DNA of 64,000 nucleotides, from positions 6,099,001 through 6,163,000 of the forward strand of contig NZ_JADEXS020000001.1 of the NCBI RefSeq assembly GCF_015207005.2. Direction: 5' to 3'. A program made the position numbers and the translations under genes. Below the pieces are notes generated by a model. The model was not told the origin of the DNA, ran no database searches, and was given only the letters and a program-made list of their open reading frames with translations. This document shows positions 1 through 10,107 of this stretch, piece after piece (position 1 is the stretch's first letter; each line of letters opens with the position of its first letter). Origin of the DNA: Desmonostoc muscorum LEGE 12446 (lineage in GTDB: Bacteria; Cyanobacteriota; Cyanobacteriia; Cyanobacteriales; Nostocaceae).

Positions 1-282
1 GTCTGAAATAGTTTACTCACTGAGTTTTCGTGTCATTTTTACCCCACCCTAACCCTCCCCTTGTAAAGGGGAGGGAACTAGATTTCCTGTTTCCCCCCTT
101 TCAAAGGGGGGATTAAGGGGGGTAATTCGACTTGTGTGTACACTGTAGCCTTAAAAAGGGGGAAGCCGGAATCAAAGTCCCCCAATTTATCGGGCGATTT
201 AGGGGGATCTAAAACGTTTTGCTACCGACCAAAGAACTTTTAAAACATCCTCTTAAAGTGAAACAGGAATAGGAGGGTACGT
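1..282. repeat. Intergenic G/C-tract repeats
   Basis: No gene is visible. The stretch holds extragenic repeats common in cyanobacteria: a 19-bp palindrome at 93-111 (CCCCCCTTT, one base, AAAGGGGGG), an adjoining GATTAAGGGGGG tail, and a second G-tract/C-tract block at about 155-215. The words at 131-150 (CTTGTGTGTACACTGTAGCC) recur almost exactly at 21883-21902, so this is dispersed material. The palindrome lies downstream of the leftward NACHT gene and could end its transcript. Confidence 0.5.
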
Positions 283-939
283 CTAGCTAGGTTCATTCCA
301 AGCCCTAATCGCTTCAATCGGAATACCAGCAGGAGCAAATAAAATCTTTATTGTCTCAATACCTACTGCTGTCATTACTCTTTGCAAACGTACTTTGAGC
401 ATTGGATTATTTTTGATAACTTGCTCAATCGCTTGCCTATTTTTAAGTACTGGATGACTCTCAACAGCTTGATTAACAATAGGTTGAGCATCGATTACAG
501 TCGGTTTATCCTGCTCCATTTTCTCAAGTAACTGCTGAAGCACAGTTTTTAAATTAGCAATATCTTGTGTAGAGGTGTAATTGTTTTGAGTGTTAATGTT
601 ATTACCTTCCACATTACCAGCAACATTGCTGCCAGTAATAGGTGCATGAAAATTCATTTGAACTGGAGATTTTTCTGACATATTTTTGAGTGTTTGATTA
701 AGTGTGTTTATAAAACCAGTTAAAGGATCGGCGTTGTTTGTTTCCTCATTCAAGACAGAATCACAAACTTTATAGTTATAAAATTTGCACCGCTCTTGAA
801 TTTTAGAAATTGCATTGCTTTTATTTTGTGAGGGAGTTTTTAATTGTATTTCCCAGATATGATGCAAAACTTCAGAGCCAGCAATTTTCCCTAACGCCTG
901 TGCGGTACTCCAATGAACAAATAAATCTTCATCGTGCAA
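283..939 (-). pseudogene. C-terminal remnant of the NACHT-HEAT gene, cut off by a stop codon
   Basis: This 218-codon stretch is in the same frame as the 914-codon NACHT gene upstream (the start positions differ by 2820 bases, 940 codons). The codons between them still read as HEAT repeat ([19 protein letters not shown]...). The only break is a TAA at 1015-1017. The nominal start is a TTG inside a repeat unit, so it is probably not a real start. The end of the last HEAT unit is followed by a region with an N/G-rich segment ([10 protein letters not shown]), a helix rich in Q, E and L, and a hydrophobic C-terminus. I recall the GNVEG element from the tails of other cyanobacterial NACHT/STAND proteins, but this is not checked. 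Unless the stop is read through or there is internal initiation, this part is not made. Confidence 0.65.
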
Positions 940-2297
940 AGCATTAATTAAGGCAGATACAGCTTCTTGGTTGCCGATTTTTCCTAACGCCTCTGCGGCT
1001 CTACAACGAACAAATTAATCTTCATCCTGCAAAGCATTAATTAAGGCAGATACAGCTTCTTGGTTGCCGATTTCTCCTAACGCCTCTGCGGCTCTCCAAC
1101 GAACAGATTCATCTTCATCCTGCAAAGCATTAATTAAGGCAGATACAGCTTCTTGGTTGCTGATTTTTCCTAACGCCTGTGCGGCACTCGAACGAACAGA
1201 CTCATTTTCATGCTGCAAAGCATTAATTAAGGCAGATACAGCTTCTTGAATTAAGGCAGATACAGCTTCTTGGTTGCCGATTTTTCCTAACGCCTCTGCG
1301 GCTCTCCAACGAACAAAGGAATATTTATCCTGCAAAGCATTAATTAAGGCAGATACAGCTTCTTGGTTGCCGATTTTTCCTAACGCCTCTGCGGCTCTCC
1401 AACGAACAGAGTAATCTTCATCCTGCAAAGCATTAATTAAGGCAGATACAGCTTCTTGGCTGCTGATTTTTCCTAACGCCTCTGCGGCACTCGAACGAAC
1501 AGAGGAATGTTTATCCTGTAAAGCTTTAATTAAGGCAGATACAGCTTCTTGGTTGCCGATTTCTCCTAACGCCTCTGCGGCTCTACAACGAACAAACTCA
1601 TCTTCATGCTGCAAAGCATTAATTAAGGCAGATACAGCTTCTTGGTTGCCGATTTCTCCTAACGCCTCTGCGGCTCTCCAACGAACAGACTCATCTTCAT
1701 CCTGCAAAGCATTAATTAAGGCAGATACAGCTTCTTGGTTGCTGATTTTTCCTAACGCCTGTGCGGCACTCGAACGAACAGACTCATCTTTATGCTGCAA
1801 AGCATTAATTAAGGCAGATACAGCTTCTTGAATTAAGGCAGATACAGCTTCTTGGTTGCCGATTTTTCCTAACGCCTCTGCGGCTCTCCAACGAACACCG
1901 GAATCTTCATGCTGCAAAGCATCAATTAAGGCAGATACAGCTTCTTGGTTGCCGATTTTTCCTAACGCCTCTGCGGCACTCGAACGAACAGACTCATCTT
2001 TATGGTGCAAAGCATTAATTAAGGCAGATACAGCTTCTTGGTTGCCGATTTTTCCTAACGCCTCTGCGGCACTCGAACGAACAGACTCATCTTTATGGTG
2101 CAAAGCATTAATTAAGGCAGATACAGCTTCTTGGTTGCCGATTTTTCCTAACGCCTCTGCGGCTCTCCAACGAACAGCGGAATCTTCATCCTGCAAAGCA
2201 TCAATTAAGGCAGATACAGCTTCTTGGTTGCCGATTTCTCCTAATGCCTCTGCGGCTCTCCAACGAACAGCGGAATCTTCATGCTGCAACGAATTAC
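880..2297 (-). repeat. 93-bp tandem repeats encoding HEAT units
   Basis: About 15 tandem units of 93 bp (31 codons) lie inside the NACHT gene. Units 5 and 11 each carry an extra 24 bp encoding a duplicated QEAVSALI. Units 5-8 and 11-14 share the same order of variants (extra QEAVSALI, then KISNQ, then EIGNQ, then [11 protein letters not shown]), so a four-unit block of roughly 400 bp was duplicated as a whole. High unit identity makes the tract prone to length change by recombination. Confidence 0.9.
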
Positions 2298-3759
2298 TTA
2301 AAAAAGTAACGGTATATTCAGAGTGAGTGATACCCAAAAACTCAACTTTAAGTAATTTATGAATGTCTAACTCTAAAATTAAATCGACTGTTTTTTTCTG
2401 ATACTCCCGCTTTACCTCTCCTGCCAACCTTGCACCTAACTTTAAATCCACATCTAAGGCTAACTTCATTATTCGCACCGCTTGCTCTTTCTCATTCACC
2501 AACCCCAACATCAACGCCACGGGTTCTGTCCACTTCAAATAATTTAAATAATCCCGTTTCAGTTTCTCATCACTAACATTATCAAGCTGTGGGAGTAGAA
2601 ATTCTGCGGCGTAGTATTCCTGAATCAGCTGGTGGCGAAATTCAATCTGGTCGTCTGTTCGCAATTGAATTAAGTGATACTTGAGCAAATCTTCTAGCCA
2701 GCGTCTTGCACAATCATCACTAAAAGCTACTTTGTTCTGTAAAAATGTTGCTAAAACATTCCTAGCTTCCTGTTTAGAAATAGTTAATCGCAACTCAGTC
2801 GAATTGTCGCCTTGCATCATGACAAATGCTAGATGCTGCAATAAATCAGCCTGCCAGTTACGTAACCCTTCAGCAATTGGTACATCTCCCTTGAGTTTGT
2901 GATACTCTCCAGAGAACAAACGAAACAACTCACCTAAACTAGTAGGAATTTGTTTAGCAGAGTCAAATATCTCACACAGCATCCACAATAACAGCGGCGT
3001 TTCCGCCAATTCTCGCAAGCGTCCAGCCAACTGTCGCAGCATTTCATCACCCACCTCTGAATAGGCGCGGACAAAATGCTGCATCTGCGGTTCTGTGAGG
3101 GGTTGCATTTCCAGTTTTTTTTCAATACCTAAATCACCCCCCACCCCCAAATACCGCGTAGTAAAAATCATCGGCGTGACTCGGCGGTATTTCTGCCGAA
3201 ATCCGTCTAAATCTCGTCTAGCTTCATCGTTGGGTAATTCATTCAAACCGTCTACAAGTAACAAAAATCGCTCTGTAAACAGTAGATTTTCAATCTCTCT
3301 CGTGTTGAGGTTTAAATTATGGCGAGTCAAAAAGTCTCGAATTAAATCCAGCACCGAAGTTTTGTAGCGTCTTAACTCCACTAGCACGGGAATTTTCTGA
3401 TTTGGTTCTCTTTGTTTCCCCTTTTGAGCTTCTTCCCACAACAAACGCTCTAAAGCTGTAGATTTCCCTGAACCCGGTTTTCCTACTAGCAATACATGGA
3501 CGGGTGCGTACTTCCGTAAGCCTTCGAGGATATTCAACCGTTCAATTTTTTCTCTGTCTGGTGCTTCACCTTCTGGTTGCTGTGGTACTGTTTGCATCAT
3601 CGGACTAAAATCTAAGCGTCTGCCCAATTTTTTGGGTTCAAGTCTTTGACGGTCTATGGCATCAGTTGGCGTGTATAAATCTTGCCAATCTCTATATGTC
3701 TCGTCCTCGCTGAGAGATTCTAGATACGTTTGAAAATCTATGCTGTGGTCTGCAACCAT
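1015..3759 (-). CDS. NACHT-domain ATPase with tandem HEAT repeats (truncated)
   Basis: STAND-class NTPase. About 80 N-terminal residues are unrecognised. The NACHT domain follows, with Walker [10 protein letters not shown] at residues 93-101 and Walker [10 protein letters not shown] at 166-174. A helical region reaches about residue 480, then 31-residue HEAT-like units (consensus core [18 protein letters not shown]) run to the end. STAND proteins of this layout use the repeats to sense a ligand and the NACHT module to oligomerise; many act in phage defence or programmed death, which here is inference. The ATG at 3759 is the only good start. The reading frame ends in a TAA inside repeat unit 14 while the same frame continues for about 240 codons, so the native protein was probably about 1157 residues. 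No toxic N-terminal effector domain is recognisable. Confidence 0.85.
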   Translation of the reverse strand: MVADHSIDFQTYLESLSEDETYRDWQDLYTPTDAIDRQRLEPKKLGRRLDFSPMMQTVPQQPEGEAPDREKIERLNILEGLRKYAPVHVLLVGKPGSGKSTALERLLWEEAQKGKQREPNQKIPVLVELRRYKTSVLDLIRDFLTRHNLNLNTREIENLLFTERFLLLVDGLNELPNDEARRDLDGFRQKYRRVTPMIFTTRYLGVGGDLGIEKKLEMQPLTEPQMQHFVRAYSEVGDEMLRQLAGRLRELAETPLLLWMLCEIFDSAKQIPTSLGELFRLFSGEYHKLKGDVPIAEGLRNWQADLLQHLAFVMMQGDNSTELRLTISKQEARNVLATFLQNKVAFSDDCARRWLEDLLKYHLIQLRTDDQIEFRHQLIQEYYAAEFLLPQLDNVSDEKLKRDYLNYLKWTEPVALMLGLVNEKEQAVRIMKLALDVDLKLGARLAGEVKREYQKKTVDLILELDIHKLLKVEFLGITHSEYTVTFLSNSLQHEDSAVRWRAAEALGEIGNQEAVSALIDALQDEDSAVRWRAAEALGKIGNQEAVSALINALHHKDESVRSSAAEALGKIGNQEAVSALINALHHKDESVRSSAAEALGKIGNQEAVSALIDALQHEDSGVRWRAAEALGKIGNQEAVSALIQEAVSALINALQHKDESVRSSAAQALGKISNQEAVSALINALQDEDESVRWRAAEALGEIGNQEAVSALINALQHEDEFVRCRAAEALGEIGNQEAVSALIKALQDKHSSVRSSAAEALGKISSQEAVSALINALQDEDYSVRWRAAEALGKIGNQEAVSALINALQDKYSFVRWRAAEALGKIGNQEAVSALIQEAVSALINALQHENESVRSSAAQALGKISNQEAVSALINALQDEDESVRWRAAEALGEIGNQEAVSALINALQDED

Positions 3760-3993
3760 GCCAGTTTTTTGACTGAGGACTTTTAAGCGCTCTTTTATAT
3801 ACTACACAATAAAACGCTCAATCCTTTCTATGGTGTCCGTCCTACAATAGTAAAATTGAGAATAGTATTTGTTGCAAAGTATTAAGCGTTTGCTGCAACT
3901 GCTTATACATTTGCAAGAAAAACTTAAGCGTTTCTTATAAATCAAGTAATATTAGCTGCAAAGGTTTAAATTTTCACAGTCTCAAACGTAGGA

Positions 3994-4022
3994 GCGTAGG
4001 CGTAGCCCGTCGTAGACATCGC
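3994..4022. repeat. 29-bp dispersed repeat, copy 1 (GCGTAGGCGTAGCCCGTC...)
   Basis: A 29-bp word that ends in GTAGACATCGC. Inverted near-identical copies sit at 51758-51786 and 61868-61896. It lies in the spacer between the divergent NACHT and glycosyltransferase genes. The rest of this spacer (3760-4113) is AT-rich with no other gene-like content. Confidence 0.6.
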
Positions 4023-4113
4023 TTTTGCTTGTTGTCTGAGATAATACCTCTTGCATAAATCAATATGAATTGGCTTGACAAAATTATATTTCTTCAATGG
4101 GAGTAAATTTTTC

Positions 4114-5625
4114 GTGATTAATATTCCTAAATTAACTAAAGTTGACCTTTTAGTTTTGCTTTTTGTTTTCATAATTGCTTTAATACATGTACCTTTTCCA
4201 TTTGCAGGAGATCAAGCACTATTTACAACAGGTGCTGTGGAAATGCAACAAGGAAAGGTACTCTATCGAGATTTTTGGGATTTAAAGCAACCTGGAATTT
4301 ATTACTTTTATTTCTTAGCAGGAACTTTATTTGGTTTTAATGAGATTGGCATTCATATCTGTGAACTTATTTATATGATGCTTTTCGCAGTAATATTGCA
4401 ACTGACTCTAAAAAGCTATTTTCGGCATCAGATCATAGCAAGTTTAGTACCTTTATTAACCGTTGGTGCTTACTATGTTTCTTCATATCATCGGCAATTT
4501 GCTCAAGTAGAAGGGCTAGTTGGGTTTCCTTTATTTTTATCTCTTTGGCTGACTTATAAATCTTTTAATCAGGAAGGAAAACGAAGATTTATTCAACTTT
4601 TATTCTCAGGCTTGATAGGGGGAATTGTCCTGATATTTAAATTACTATTTTTGCCTATATTGGTTGCTTTTTGGCTAACCCTATTGATTCATTCTCTAGT
4701 CATCAAACACCAAAATTTTCCAAAAATCTTTATTGAAATTTGTTTGCCAATTTTTATAGGAATTATCTCTCCTATTCTAGTTGTTTTCAGTTACTTTGCT
4801 GAGACGAATAGTTTAGCAATTGTATATAAGACATTTTTTGTATATCCAGGTCAAGTGGTTGCCAATGGTAAATTTAATTTATCTAAGTTACTTTTTGGAA
4901 CAGCATGGTTCTTAAAGAATTTTGTCAGTTTAGTTTTAATTGCTACTGTTGCAGTCAATGTTTCCTTGCGTAAAGATAAGAATTTATTGACTTTGCTACT
5001 TGTTGTTTGGTTTGTTTTGGGGCTGGGTGTTATTTTTATACAAACTAGGTCACTCTGGGGTTACCATTATTTACTATTATTTGTACCTACAGGGATTTTA
5101 GCAACTAAAGGTTTAGATATATTATGGCAGCCTTTCAAGCAACTGAGTTCCCCACTAATTAAGATTCTAGTGTCATTTTTGTTTTTATTACCTTTATTAT
5201 TAAATTTTCAATTCAAGAGTGTTGCTCTAATTAAGAATAATTTTGCCTTAACTGAAGATACACGATTGAAATATCAAACTGTATTTAGAGAAGACTATAC
5301 ATCGCTTCGTTCAGAGGTGAAATTTCTCTCTCAAGCAGGAAGTTTGCCTGGTGAGATTTTTGTTGCTGGCGACCCGTCTATTTACTACTTATCTGGTCGG
5401 ACTCAAGCAACATCACTAAATGCATGGTCACTTGAACTTTTTGTATCTGACCAATGGCCGCAACTTCTACAAGAGTTAGATTTATCCAAGCCTCCTTATA
5501 TATTTATTAGTGATGATTATCAAACTCTCATTAAAGAAGAGTTTCCCAAGATTTTAGAATTGATTGAGAAAAAATATCATATTTTATCCAAAGGCAATGA
5601 TGGTATTTGGTATATTGTAAACTGA
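4114..5625 (+). CDS. Polytopic membrane glycosyltransferase, GT39/ArnT-like
   Basis: About 503 residues with around ten hydrophobic segments and a soluble C-terminal part of about 120 residues. The first loop carries FAGDQALFTTGA and then RDFWDLKQPGIYY. This matches the layout of the PMT/ArnT-type superfamily, where an acidic residue in the first loop and a nearby D-x-KxP element shape the active site. Such enzymes move a sugar from a polyprenyl-phosphate donor to a lipid, glycan or protein on the outer face of the plasma membrane; the substrate cannot be told here. A TTG at 4075 is in frame, but the GTG at 4114 follows a GGGAG at the right distance and is preferred. The gene is AT-rich relative to its neighbours and stands alone. 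Superfamily call fairly sure, exact family less so. Confidence 0.7.
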   Translation: MINIPKLTKVDLLVLLFVFIIALIHVPFPFAGDQALFTTGAVEMQQGKVLYRDFWDLKQPGIYYFYFLAGTLFGFNEIGIHICELIYMMLFAVILQLTLKSYFRHQIIASLVPLLTVGAYYVSSYHRQFAQVEGLVGFPLFLSLWLTYKSFNQEGKRRFIQLLFSGLIGGIVLIFKLLFLPILVAFWLTLLIHSLVIKHQNFPKIFIEICLPIFIGIISPILVVFSYFAETNSLAIVYKTFFVYPGQVVANGKFNLSKLLFGTAWFLKNFVSLVLIATVAVNVSLRKDKNLLTLLLVVWFVLGLGVIFIQTRSLWGYHYLLLFVPTGILATKGLDILWQPFKQLSSPLIKILVSFLFLLPLLLNFQFKSVALIKNNFALTEDTRLKYQTVFREDYTSLRSEVKFLSQAGSLPGEIFVAGDPSIYYLSGRTQATSLNAWSLELFVSDQWPQLLQELDLSKPPYIFISDDYQTLIKEEFPKILELIEKKYHILSKGNDGIWYIVN

Positions 5626-5753
5626 AAACACTGTAGCTAAAGCACCCTTGGAGTTTCACTATACAATTTTGGATTTTAGATTTTAAATTGTGAAATAATT
5701 AGTAGTAATTGCTTTTGGCTATCCATCTGTCGCTATATTTTTTGAAAATGGTA

Positions 5754-6083
5754 TTACCTATAATTTTGCTGCTTGTGCTGGCGTAATTGCTCTACTATAT
5801 ATACCTGTAACTCTTGCTTTTCTCTGTTGCTGGCATTTCGTTGATAAGTTCTTCCTGTTTCTTGAATAAACCGACGTTTCTCGCTTGGAGAAGATTTGAG
5901 TTTACCTCCAGAACCTGCGAGTTTTTGCTGTAATTCTTCCCATGTTTTTTCGCCGACACTTTCACCTAGTTTTACCAGTACCTTTGGCAGTAATATTTTT
6001 GCCTCTCTTTCAAAATCCTCTTCTGTCTCTAGGGCAGCTAAATCTATATTGCTGAAGTCGATATTGATTTGAAACTTACTCAT
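5754..6083 (-). CDS. Small hypothetical protein, helical and charged
   Basis: A 109-residue soluble protein starting MSKFQINIDFSNIDL. It contains an acidic stretch (ALETEEDFEREA) and a basic, glutamine-rich C-terminus (YIVEQLRQHKQQNYR). No signal peptide or membrane segment is present and no known motif is recognised. It starts with ATG and stands alone between the glycosyltransferase and aldolase genes. The spacer to the right (6084-6352) carries a gap-separated inverted repeat built from CAGGAGTCAGAAT and ATTCTGACTCCTG, with the GCGGGGCGTAGCCCATTCT word found again at the 3' end of the haemagglutinin-like gene. Confidence 0.5.
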   Translation of the reverse strand: MSKFQINIDFSNIDLAALETEEDFEREAKILLPKVLVKLGESVGEKTWEELQQKLAGSGGKLKSSPSEKRRFIQETGRTYQRNASNREKQELQVYIVEQLRQHKQQNYR

Positions 6084-6175
6084 GGCGTTTATTTATTCTA
6101 TTATTAATGATTTTTACCACAATAGAGAGAAAATGTCTTTCAAATTTTCACCTATGGCAATACTAGATTTATGAA

Positions 6176-6298
6176 TTCAGGAGTCAGAATCTCTTACGAT
6201 CGCTATATTGATTGATCAAATCTTATTCGGAATTATTTAACTATTCTGACTCCTGACTCCTGGATTCTGTTAGCGCAGCGGGGCGTAGCCCATTCTCA
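6176..6298. repeat. Inverted-repeat element upstream of the aldolase gene
   Basis: Left arm at about 6176-6191 reads TTCAGGAGTCAGAATC and the right arm at about 6242-6266 reads the complement (ATTCTGACTCCTGACTCC). The tail contains GCGCAGCGGGGCGTAGCCC. Related words occur at 21005-21055 and 39583-39615. This is a dispersed, probably mobile, non-coding element of roughly 120 bp lying in the promoter region of the aldolase gene. Confidence 0.5.
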
Positions 6299-6352
6299 CC
6301 AAAATGCTATCTTAAAGGCAAGGTCATTTGCTCAACTTTTGAGGAAAACGCT

Positions 6353-7435
6353 ATGACTACAACGCTCATAGAGACTAATTCTATCGAGTCATTGCTAGGT
6401 AAAGAGGCAGAAGACCTGCTTACTTACAAAGCAAAGGTTTCTCAGGATTTATTACATTTGCCAGGGCCGGATTTTGTAGATCGAGTTTGGATTAATAGCG
6501 ATCGCAATCCTCAAGTATTGCGTAATCTTCAGTTACTCTATTCTACTGGTCGTTTGGCAAACACAGGCTATCTGTCTATTCTCCCGGTAGACCAAGGCAT
6601 CGAACATTCCGCCGCTGCCTCTTTTGCGCCGAATCCGATTTACTTTGACCCAGAAAATATTGTCAAGTTAGCGATCGCCGCAGAATGCAATGCTGTTGCT
6701 AGCACTTTGGGAGTATTGGGTATCGTATCACGGAAATATGCCCATAAGATTCCCTTTATTGTCAAAATCAATCACAACGAATTGCTCACCTTCCCCAATC
6801 AATTTGACCAGGTATTGTTTGCTGATGTCGAACAAGCTTGGAATTTAGGCGCGGCTGCGGTTGGTGCAACAATTTACTTTGGTTCAGACCAGTCTACCAG
6901 GCAAATTCGAGAAATCAGCCAAGCCTTTAAACGCGCCCATGAATTAGGCATGGCGACTATTCTCTGGTGCTATCTGCGGAACAACGCTTTTAAACAAGAT
7001 AAAGATTACCACCTTGCAGCCGACCTCACCGGACAAGCAAATCATTTAGGTGTAACCATTGAAGCCGACATCATTAAACAAAAGTTACCAGAGTGTAACA
7101 ATGGTTATGGAGCAGTTGTCAAAGCTACTGGTAAGAGTTACGGCAAAACCGACGAACGAGTTTACACAGAATTAACAACAGACCACCCAATTGATTTGAC
7201 TCGTTACCAAGTACTTAATTGCTACTCTGGACGTGCGGGGCTGATTAATTCTGGTGGCGCCACCAGCAAAAATGACTTCGCCGAAGCAGTTCGCACCGCC
7301 GTCATTAACAAACGCGCTGGTGGTTCGGGATTAATTTCTGGACGTAAGACATTCCAGCGCCCCTTTGAAGAAGGTGTGAAGTTATTTCACGCCATTCAAG
7401 ATGTTTACCTATCACCAGATGTGACCATAGCTTAG
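6353..7435 (+). CDS. fbaB: Class I fructose-bisphosphate aldolase, DhnA/FbaB type
   Basis: 360 residues, the full length for this family. The enzyme splits fructose 1,6-bisphosphate into dihydroxyacetone phosphate and glyceraldehyde 3-phosphate through a lysine Schiff base, serving glycolysis and the Calvin cycle (EC 4.1.2.13). Recognisable elements are LPVDQGIEH at residues 77-85, the central barrel with KINHNELL (138-145), [10 protein letters not shown] (237-246) with Lys242 as the likely Schiff-base lysine by analogy with archaeal aldolases, and a C-terminal phosphate-binding stretch [10 protein letters not shown]. The gene starts with ATG and stands alone. A 28-bp palindrome lies between it and the convergent glucosidase gene. 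Confidence 0.92.
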   Translation: MTTTLIETNSIESLLGKEAEDLLTYKAKVSQDLLHLPGPDFVDRVWINSDRNPQVLRNLQLLYSTGRLANTGYLSILPVDQGIEHSAAASFAPNPIYFDPENIVKLAIAAECNAVASTLGVLGIVSRKYAHKIPFIVKINHNELLTFPNQFDQVLFADVEQAWNLGAAAVGATIYFGSDQSTRQIREISQAFKRAHELGMATILWCYLRNNAFKQDKDYHLAADLTGQANHLGVTIEADIIKQKLPECNNGYGAVVKATGKSYGKTDERVYTELTTDHPIDLTRYQVLNCYSGRAGLINSGGATSKNDFAEAVRTAVINKRAGGSGLISGRKTFQRPFEEGVKLFHAIQDVYLSPDVTIA

Positions 7436-7533
7436 GGCATTGGGTATGGGGTATGTTGTCTCCCCTTCCCCTCTGCCCCTGCTGCCTTAATAATAAGTGT
7501 TTAACCGGACGTGATTATGAGGTGCAGATAATT

Positions 7534-7561
7534 GTAGGGGCACAACATGTTGTGCCCCTAC
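7534..7561. repeat. Palindromic core repeat GTAGGGGC...GCCCCTAC
   Basis: A perfect 28-bp palindrome, GTAGGGGCACAACATG and its mirror. It sits in the spacer between two convergent genes, so as a hairpin it could block transcription from both sides, but it has no T-tract. It is one of about ten copies in the window. Confidence 0.75.
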
Positions 7562-7603
7562 CCGTTTTAATTTACTCTGGACTCATCACTGAGGAAGGTA
7601 AAA

Positions 7604-9946
7604 TTAAATAGAGAACTTTAACTGATGTGCCGTGCCATCATCAATAAAACTCTGTTCGCCAACGCCGACTAACTCCACAATAATTTCACGCGTTGCAGGT
7701 GAAAACTCTCCTTCTCTGGCTTCAATTTCAACAATGGTTTGTTCACCTTGTAAATAAACGCGGTAAGTTGTTGTGCAAAAGGCTCCTGTTTTATACTCAA
7801 ATGTATGACCGTCATCTTCATAAAGGGTAAATTCACCTACGCCCTTCCAAATCCGTAGCCTCATTTGGTCTATGGGACGTTCATCTACGTATTGCATGAC
7901 TGGTATCATGGGAATAATGGAGCCACCACGGACGTATAATGGCATTTTCTCAAGTGGTGCGTGTGCCAAGATGTGGGTTGGCCCTGTAAAAGCCTCACCA
8001 CTCCACCAGTCATACCAGCGACCTTGAGGTAAATATACAGCACGATGTTCAACACCGGGGCGATAAATTGGTGCTGCGAGTAATGATGAACCAAGCATTA
8101 CTTGGTCTGCGGTGGCGAAAGTCGTGGGATCATTGGGAAAATGATAAAGCAGGGGGCGCAGAATTGGTGCGCCAGTGGTTGCAGCTTCCCAGAAAAGGGT
8201 GTAAATGTAGGGCAGTAATCGATAACGGAGTTGAATATATTCGCGGCAAATTTTTTCAACGCGATCGCCAAATGTCCAAGGTTCATGTTGTGCTGTGGTT
8301 AATGCTGAATGTGCCCGCATCAAGGGATAAAGCATTCCTAGCTGCATCCAACGAGCAAATAATTCCGCCGTCGCATTCCCCGCAAACCCCCCAATATCAG
8401 CGCCCACAAAGCCAATGCCTGACAACCCCAGATTACACAGCATTGGTATGGACATTTCTAAGTGTTCCCACAGAGATTGATTGTCTCCTGTCCATACTGC
8501 TGACCAACGCTGAATACCAGCGAATCCGGAGCGTGTTAAGAAAAAAGAGCGTTCTGTCGGGCGGGATTTTGCAAGTGCCTGATAAGATGCCTGTGCCATC
8601 ATTAGCCCATACACATTATGGGTTTCAGCGTGGGTAGTTCTCTCATCACTTGGCCCTTGGACTGCATCAAGGGGAAAGGAAATTTTGTTACCAGGGTCAC
8701 CAAATGGGCGATCGTCTAGTGCCGGTTCATTCATGTCATTCCAGATGCCGGCAACACCAACCTCAGTTAGGCTCTTTAGTAAACTTCCCCACCAATCTCG
8801 AACTTCTTGCCGCAGATAATCAGCAAACACAGCTTTGTCAGGCCAAACATAGCCGTGAAATAGCTGGCCATTGGTTTTACGGATAAAATAATCGTTCTTT
8901 AATCCCTCATCAAAGACTTTGTAATCTGCCTCTGGCTCGTACTTGACCCCTGGATCAACAATTGTTGCTAGTTTAAAGCCATCTTCTTTGAGATTTTGGA
9001 TTAATTCTTTCGGATTAGCAAATCGTTTGGGACTCCAGGTAAAAACCCTGTAGCCGTTCATATAGTCAATATCTAAATGGATCACATCACAGGGAATTTG
9101 CCGCTGACGAAATTCATGCGCCAGTTTTTGTACTATATCTTGTGATTCATAACTCCAGCGACACTGGTGGTAACCTAATGACCATCGAGGTGGTAAGGGC
9201 ATTCGTCCGGTTAGCTGGGTGTACGTCTGGAGAATTTTTGCGGGTTCTGGCCCATAAATAATGTAGTAATCTAGTTCACTGCCTTGAGTTTCCATCCCCC
9301 AGACTCCAGGCTGCTGGGCGCCGAGATCGAATCGGCTCCAAAAAGTAGTATTGAAAAAAAGTCCGTAGCCTAATCCCGGACGCAAGGCGATAAAAAAGGG
9401 AATCGCCTGATACATGCTGTCTGTTAAAATCCCGTAATCAAGCGCATCAGATGTCCAGTTGGTTCTCACTTGCGATCGCTGATCTAGCAAGCCAGTGGGT
9501 TCACCGAAACCATAAAAATGTTCGTCGGTTTCTATGCGTTTCCACCCAGCAACAGTACCAGTGCGCCACCCCATCCCCATGTCTGCGTCCTGGGCAAAGG
9601 GCTGTCCTGCTGAGTCGAAGCACTTGATACGACAAGGATTGCGGGAGATGACAACAGACAATTGCTCAGTTGTAATTTTTATAGTCTCTGCTTTTTCGTG
9701 TACCTGAAACGGCACTTTAGACCATTCTTCATCCGCCTGTGCCACTGCCCACGATCGCCTGGGTAAAAATTCACCTGTTGGGGTCATCCGTACCCGAATT
9801 AAGTTCGGTGCTAGAATGCTAATTTTCAGACAGGGATTGCCGCATTTTAAAAGGATATGGCGATCGTCTTGTTGTATTGCTTGTACTGCTCCCAGAATTG
9901 ACCAAGCCGGCTCAGTTGTGTGCAATTGTCCAAAGTATTGCGGCAT
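7604..9946 (-). CDS. GH31 family alpha-glucosidase
   Basis: 780 residues. Glycoside hydrolase family 31 enzymes remove terminal alpha-linked glucose (or xylose) with retention of configuration. Seen here: an N-terminal beta-sandwich (about 30-240), then the TIM barrel with HLDIDYMNGYRVFTW (290-304), the nucleophile motif GIWNDMNEP with Asp404, the acid/base Asp488 in VWTGDNQS, and GADIGGFAGN (515-524). C-terminal beta domains include YEDDGHTFEY. There is no signal peptide, so the enzyme is probably cytoplasmic, acting on glycogen-derived or imported oligosaccharides. It starts with ATG at 9946 and stands alone, convergent with the aldolase gene. Family sure, exact substrate not. Confidence 0.93.
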   Translation of the reverse strand: MPQYFGQLHTTEPAWSILGAVQAIQQDDRHILLKCGNPCLKISILAPNLIRVRMTPTGEFLPRRSWAVAQADEEWSKVPFQVHEKAETIKITTEQLSVVISRNPCRIKCFDSAGQPFAQDADMGMGWRTGTVAGWKRIETDEHFYGFGEPTGLLDQRSQVRTNWTSDALDYGILTDSMYQAIPFFIALRPGLGYGLFFNTTFWSRFDLGAQQPGVWGMETQGSELDYYIIYGPEPAKILQTYTQLTGRMPLPPRWSLGYHQCRWSYESQDIVQKLAHEFRQRQIPCDVIHLDIDYMNGYRVFTWSPKRFANPKELIQNLKEDGFKLATIVDPGVKYEPEADYKVFDEGLKNDYFIRKTNGQLFHGYVWPDKAVFADYLRQEVRDWWGSLLKSLTEVGVAGIWNDMNEPALDDRPFGDPGNKISFPLDAVQGPSDERTTHAETHNVYGLMMAQASYQALAKSRPTERSFFLTRSGFAGIQRWSAVWTGDNQSLWEHLEMSIPMLCNLGLSGIGFVGADIGGFAGNATAELFARWMQLGMLYPLMRAHSALTTAQHEPWTFGDRVEKICREYIQLRYRLLPYIYTLFWEAATTGAPILRPLLYHFPNDPTTFATADQVMLGSSLLAAPIYRPGVEHRAVYLPQGRWYDWWSGEAFTGPTHILAHAPLEKMPLYVRGGSIIPMIPVMQYVDERPIDQMRLRIWKGVGEFTLYEDDGHTFEYKTGAFCTTTYRVYLQGEQTIVEIEAREGEFSPATREIIVELVGVGEQSFIDDGTAHQLKFSI

Positions 9947-10107
9947 AATCCCTGATAAAAAGATAACTACTTTCCCAATTGAGAATCACATAAACTACTG
10001 CCAAAAGCTTGTATCTTCAGGCATACCACAGACTGAATTTTACAGCCGTTTTCAGGTATTTACGAGGATGGAAACTTTGACGGCAGTTCCAACCAAATAG
10101 GAGATTA

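Noticed and set aside
880..2297. CRISPR-like look of regularly spaced repeats
   Set aside because: The whole 93-bp period is repeated without unique spacers, and it stays in frame as HEAT units of the NACHT protein.
1064..2326. Open frames on the plus strand (1064-1249, 1553-1831, 1856-2326) with repeated [13 protein letters not shown] words
   Set aside because: They are the antisense reading of the 93-bp HEAT repeats; their regularity follows from the repeat and they lack ribosome sites.
3966..4172. 68-codon frame on the minus strand
   Set aside because: It is made of a 29-bp dispersed repeat plus the antisense of the glycosyltransferase start.
8068..8886. Plus-strand frames of 189 and 78 codons
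   Set aside because: Antisense to well-conserved parts of the GH31 enzyme.
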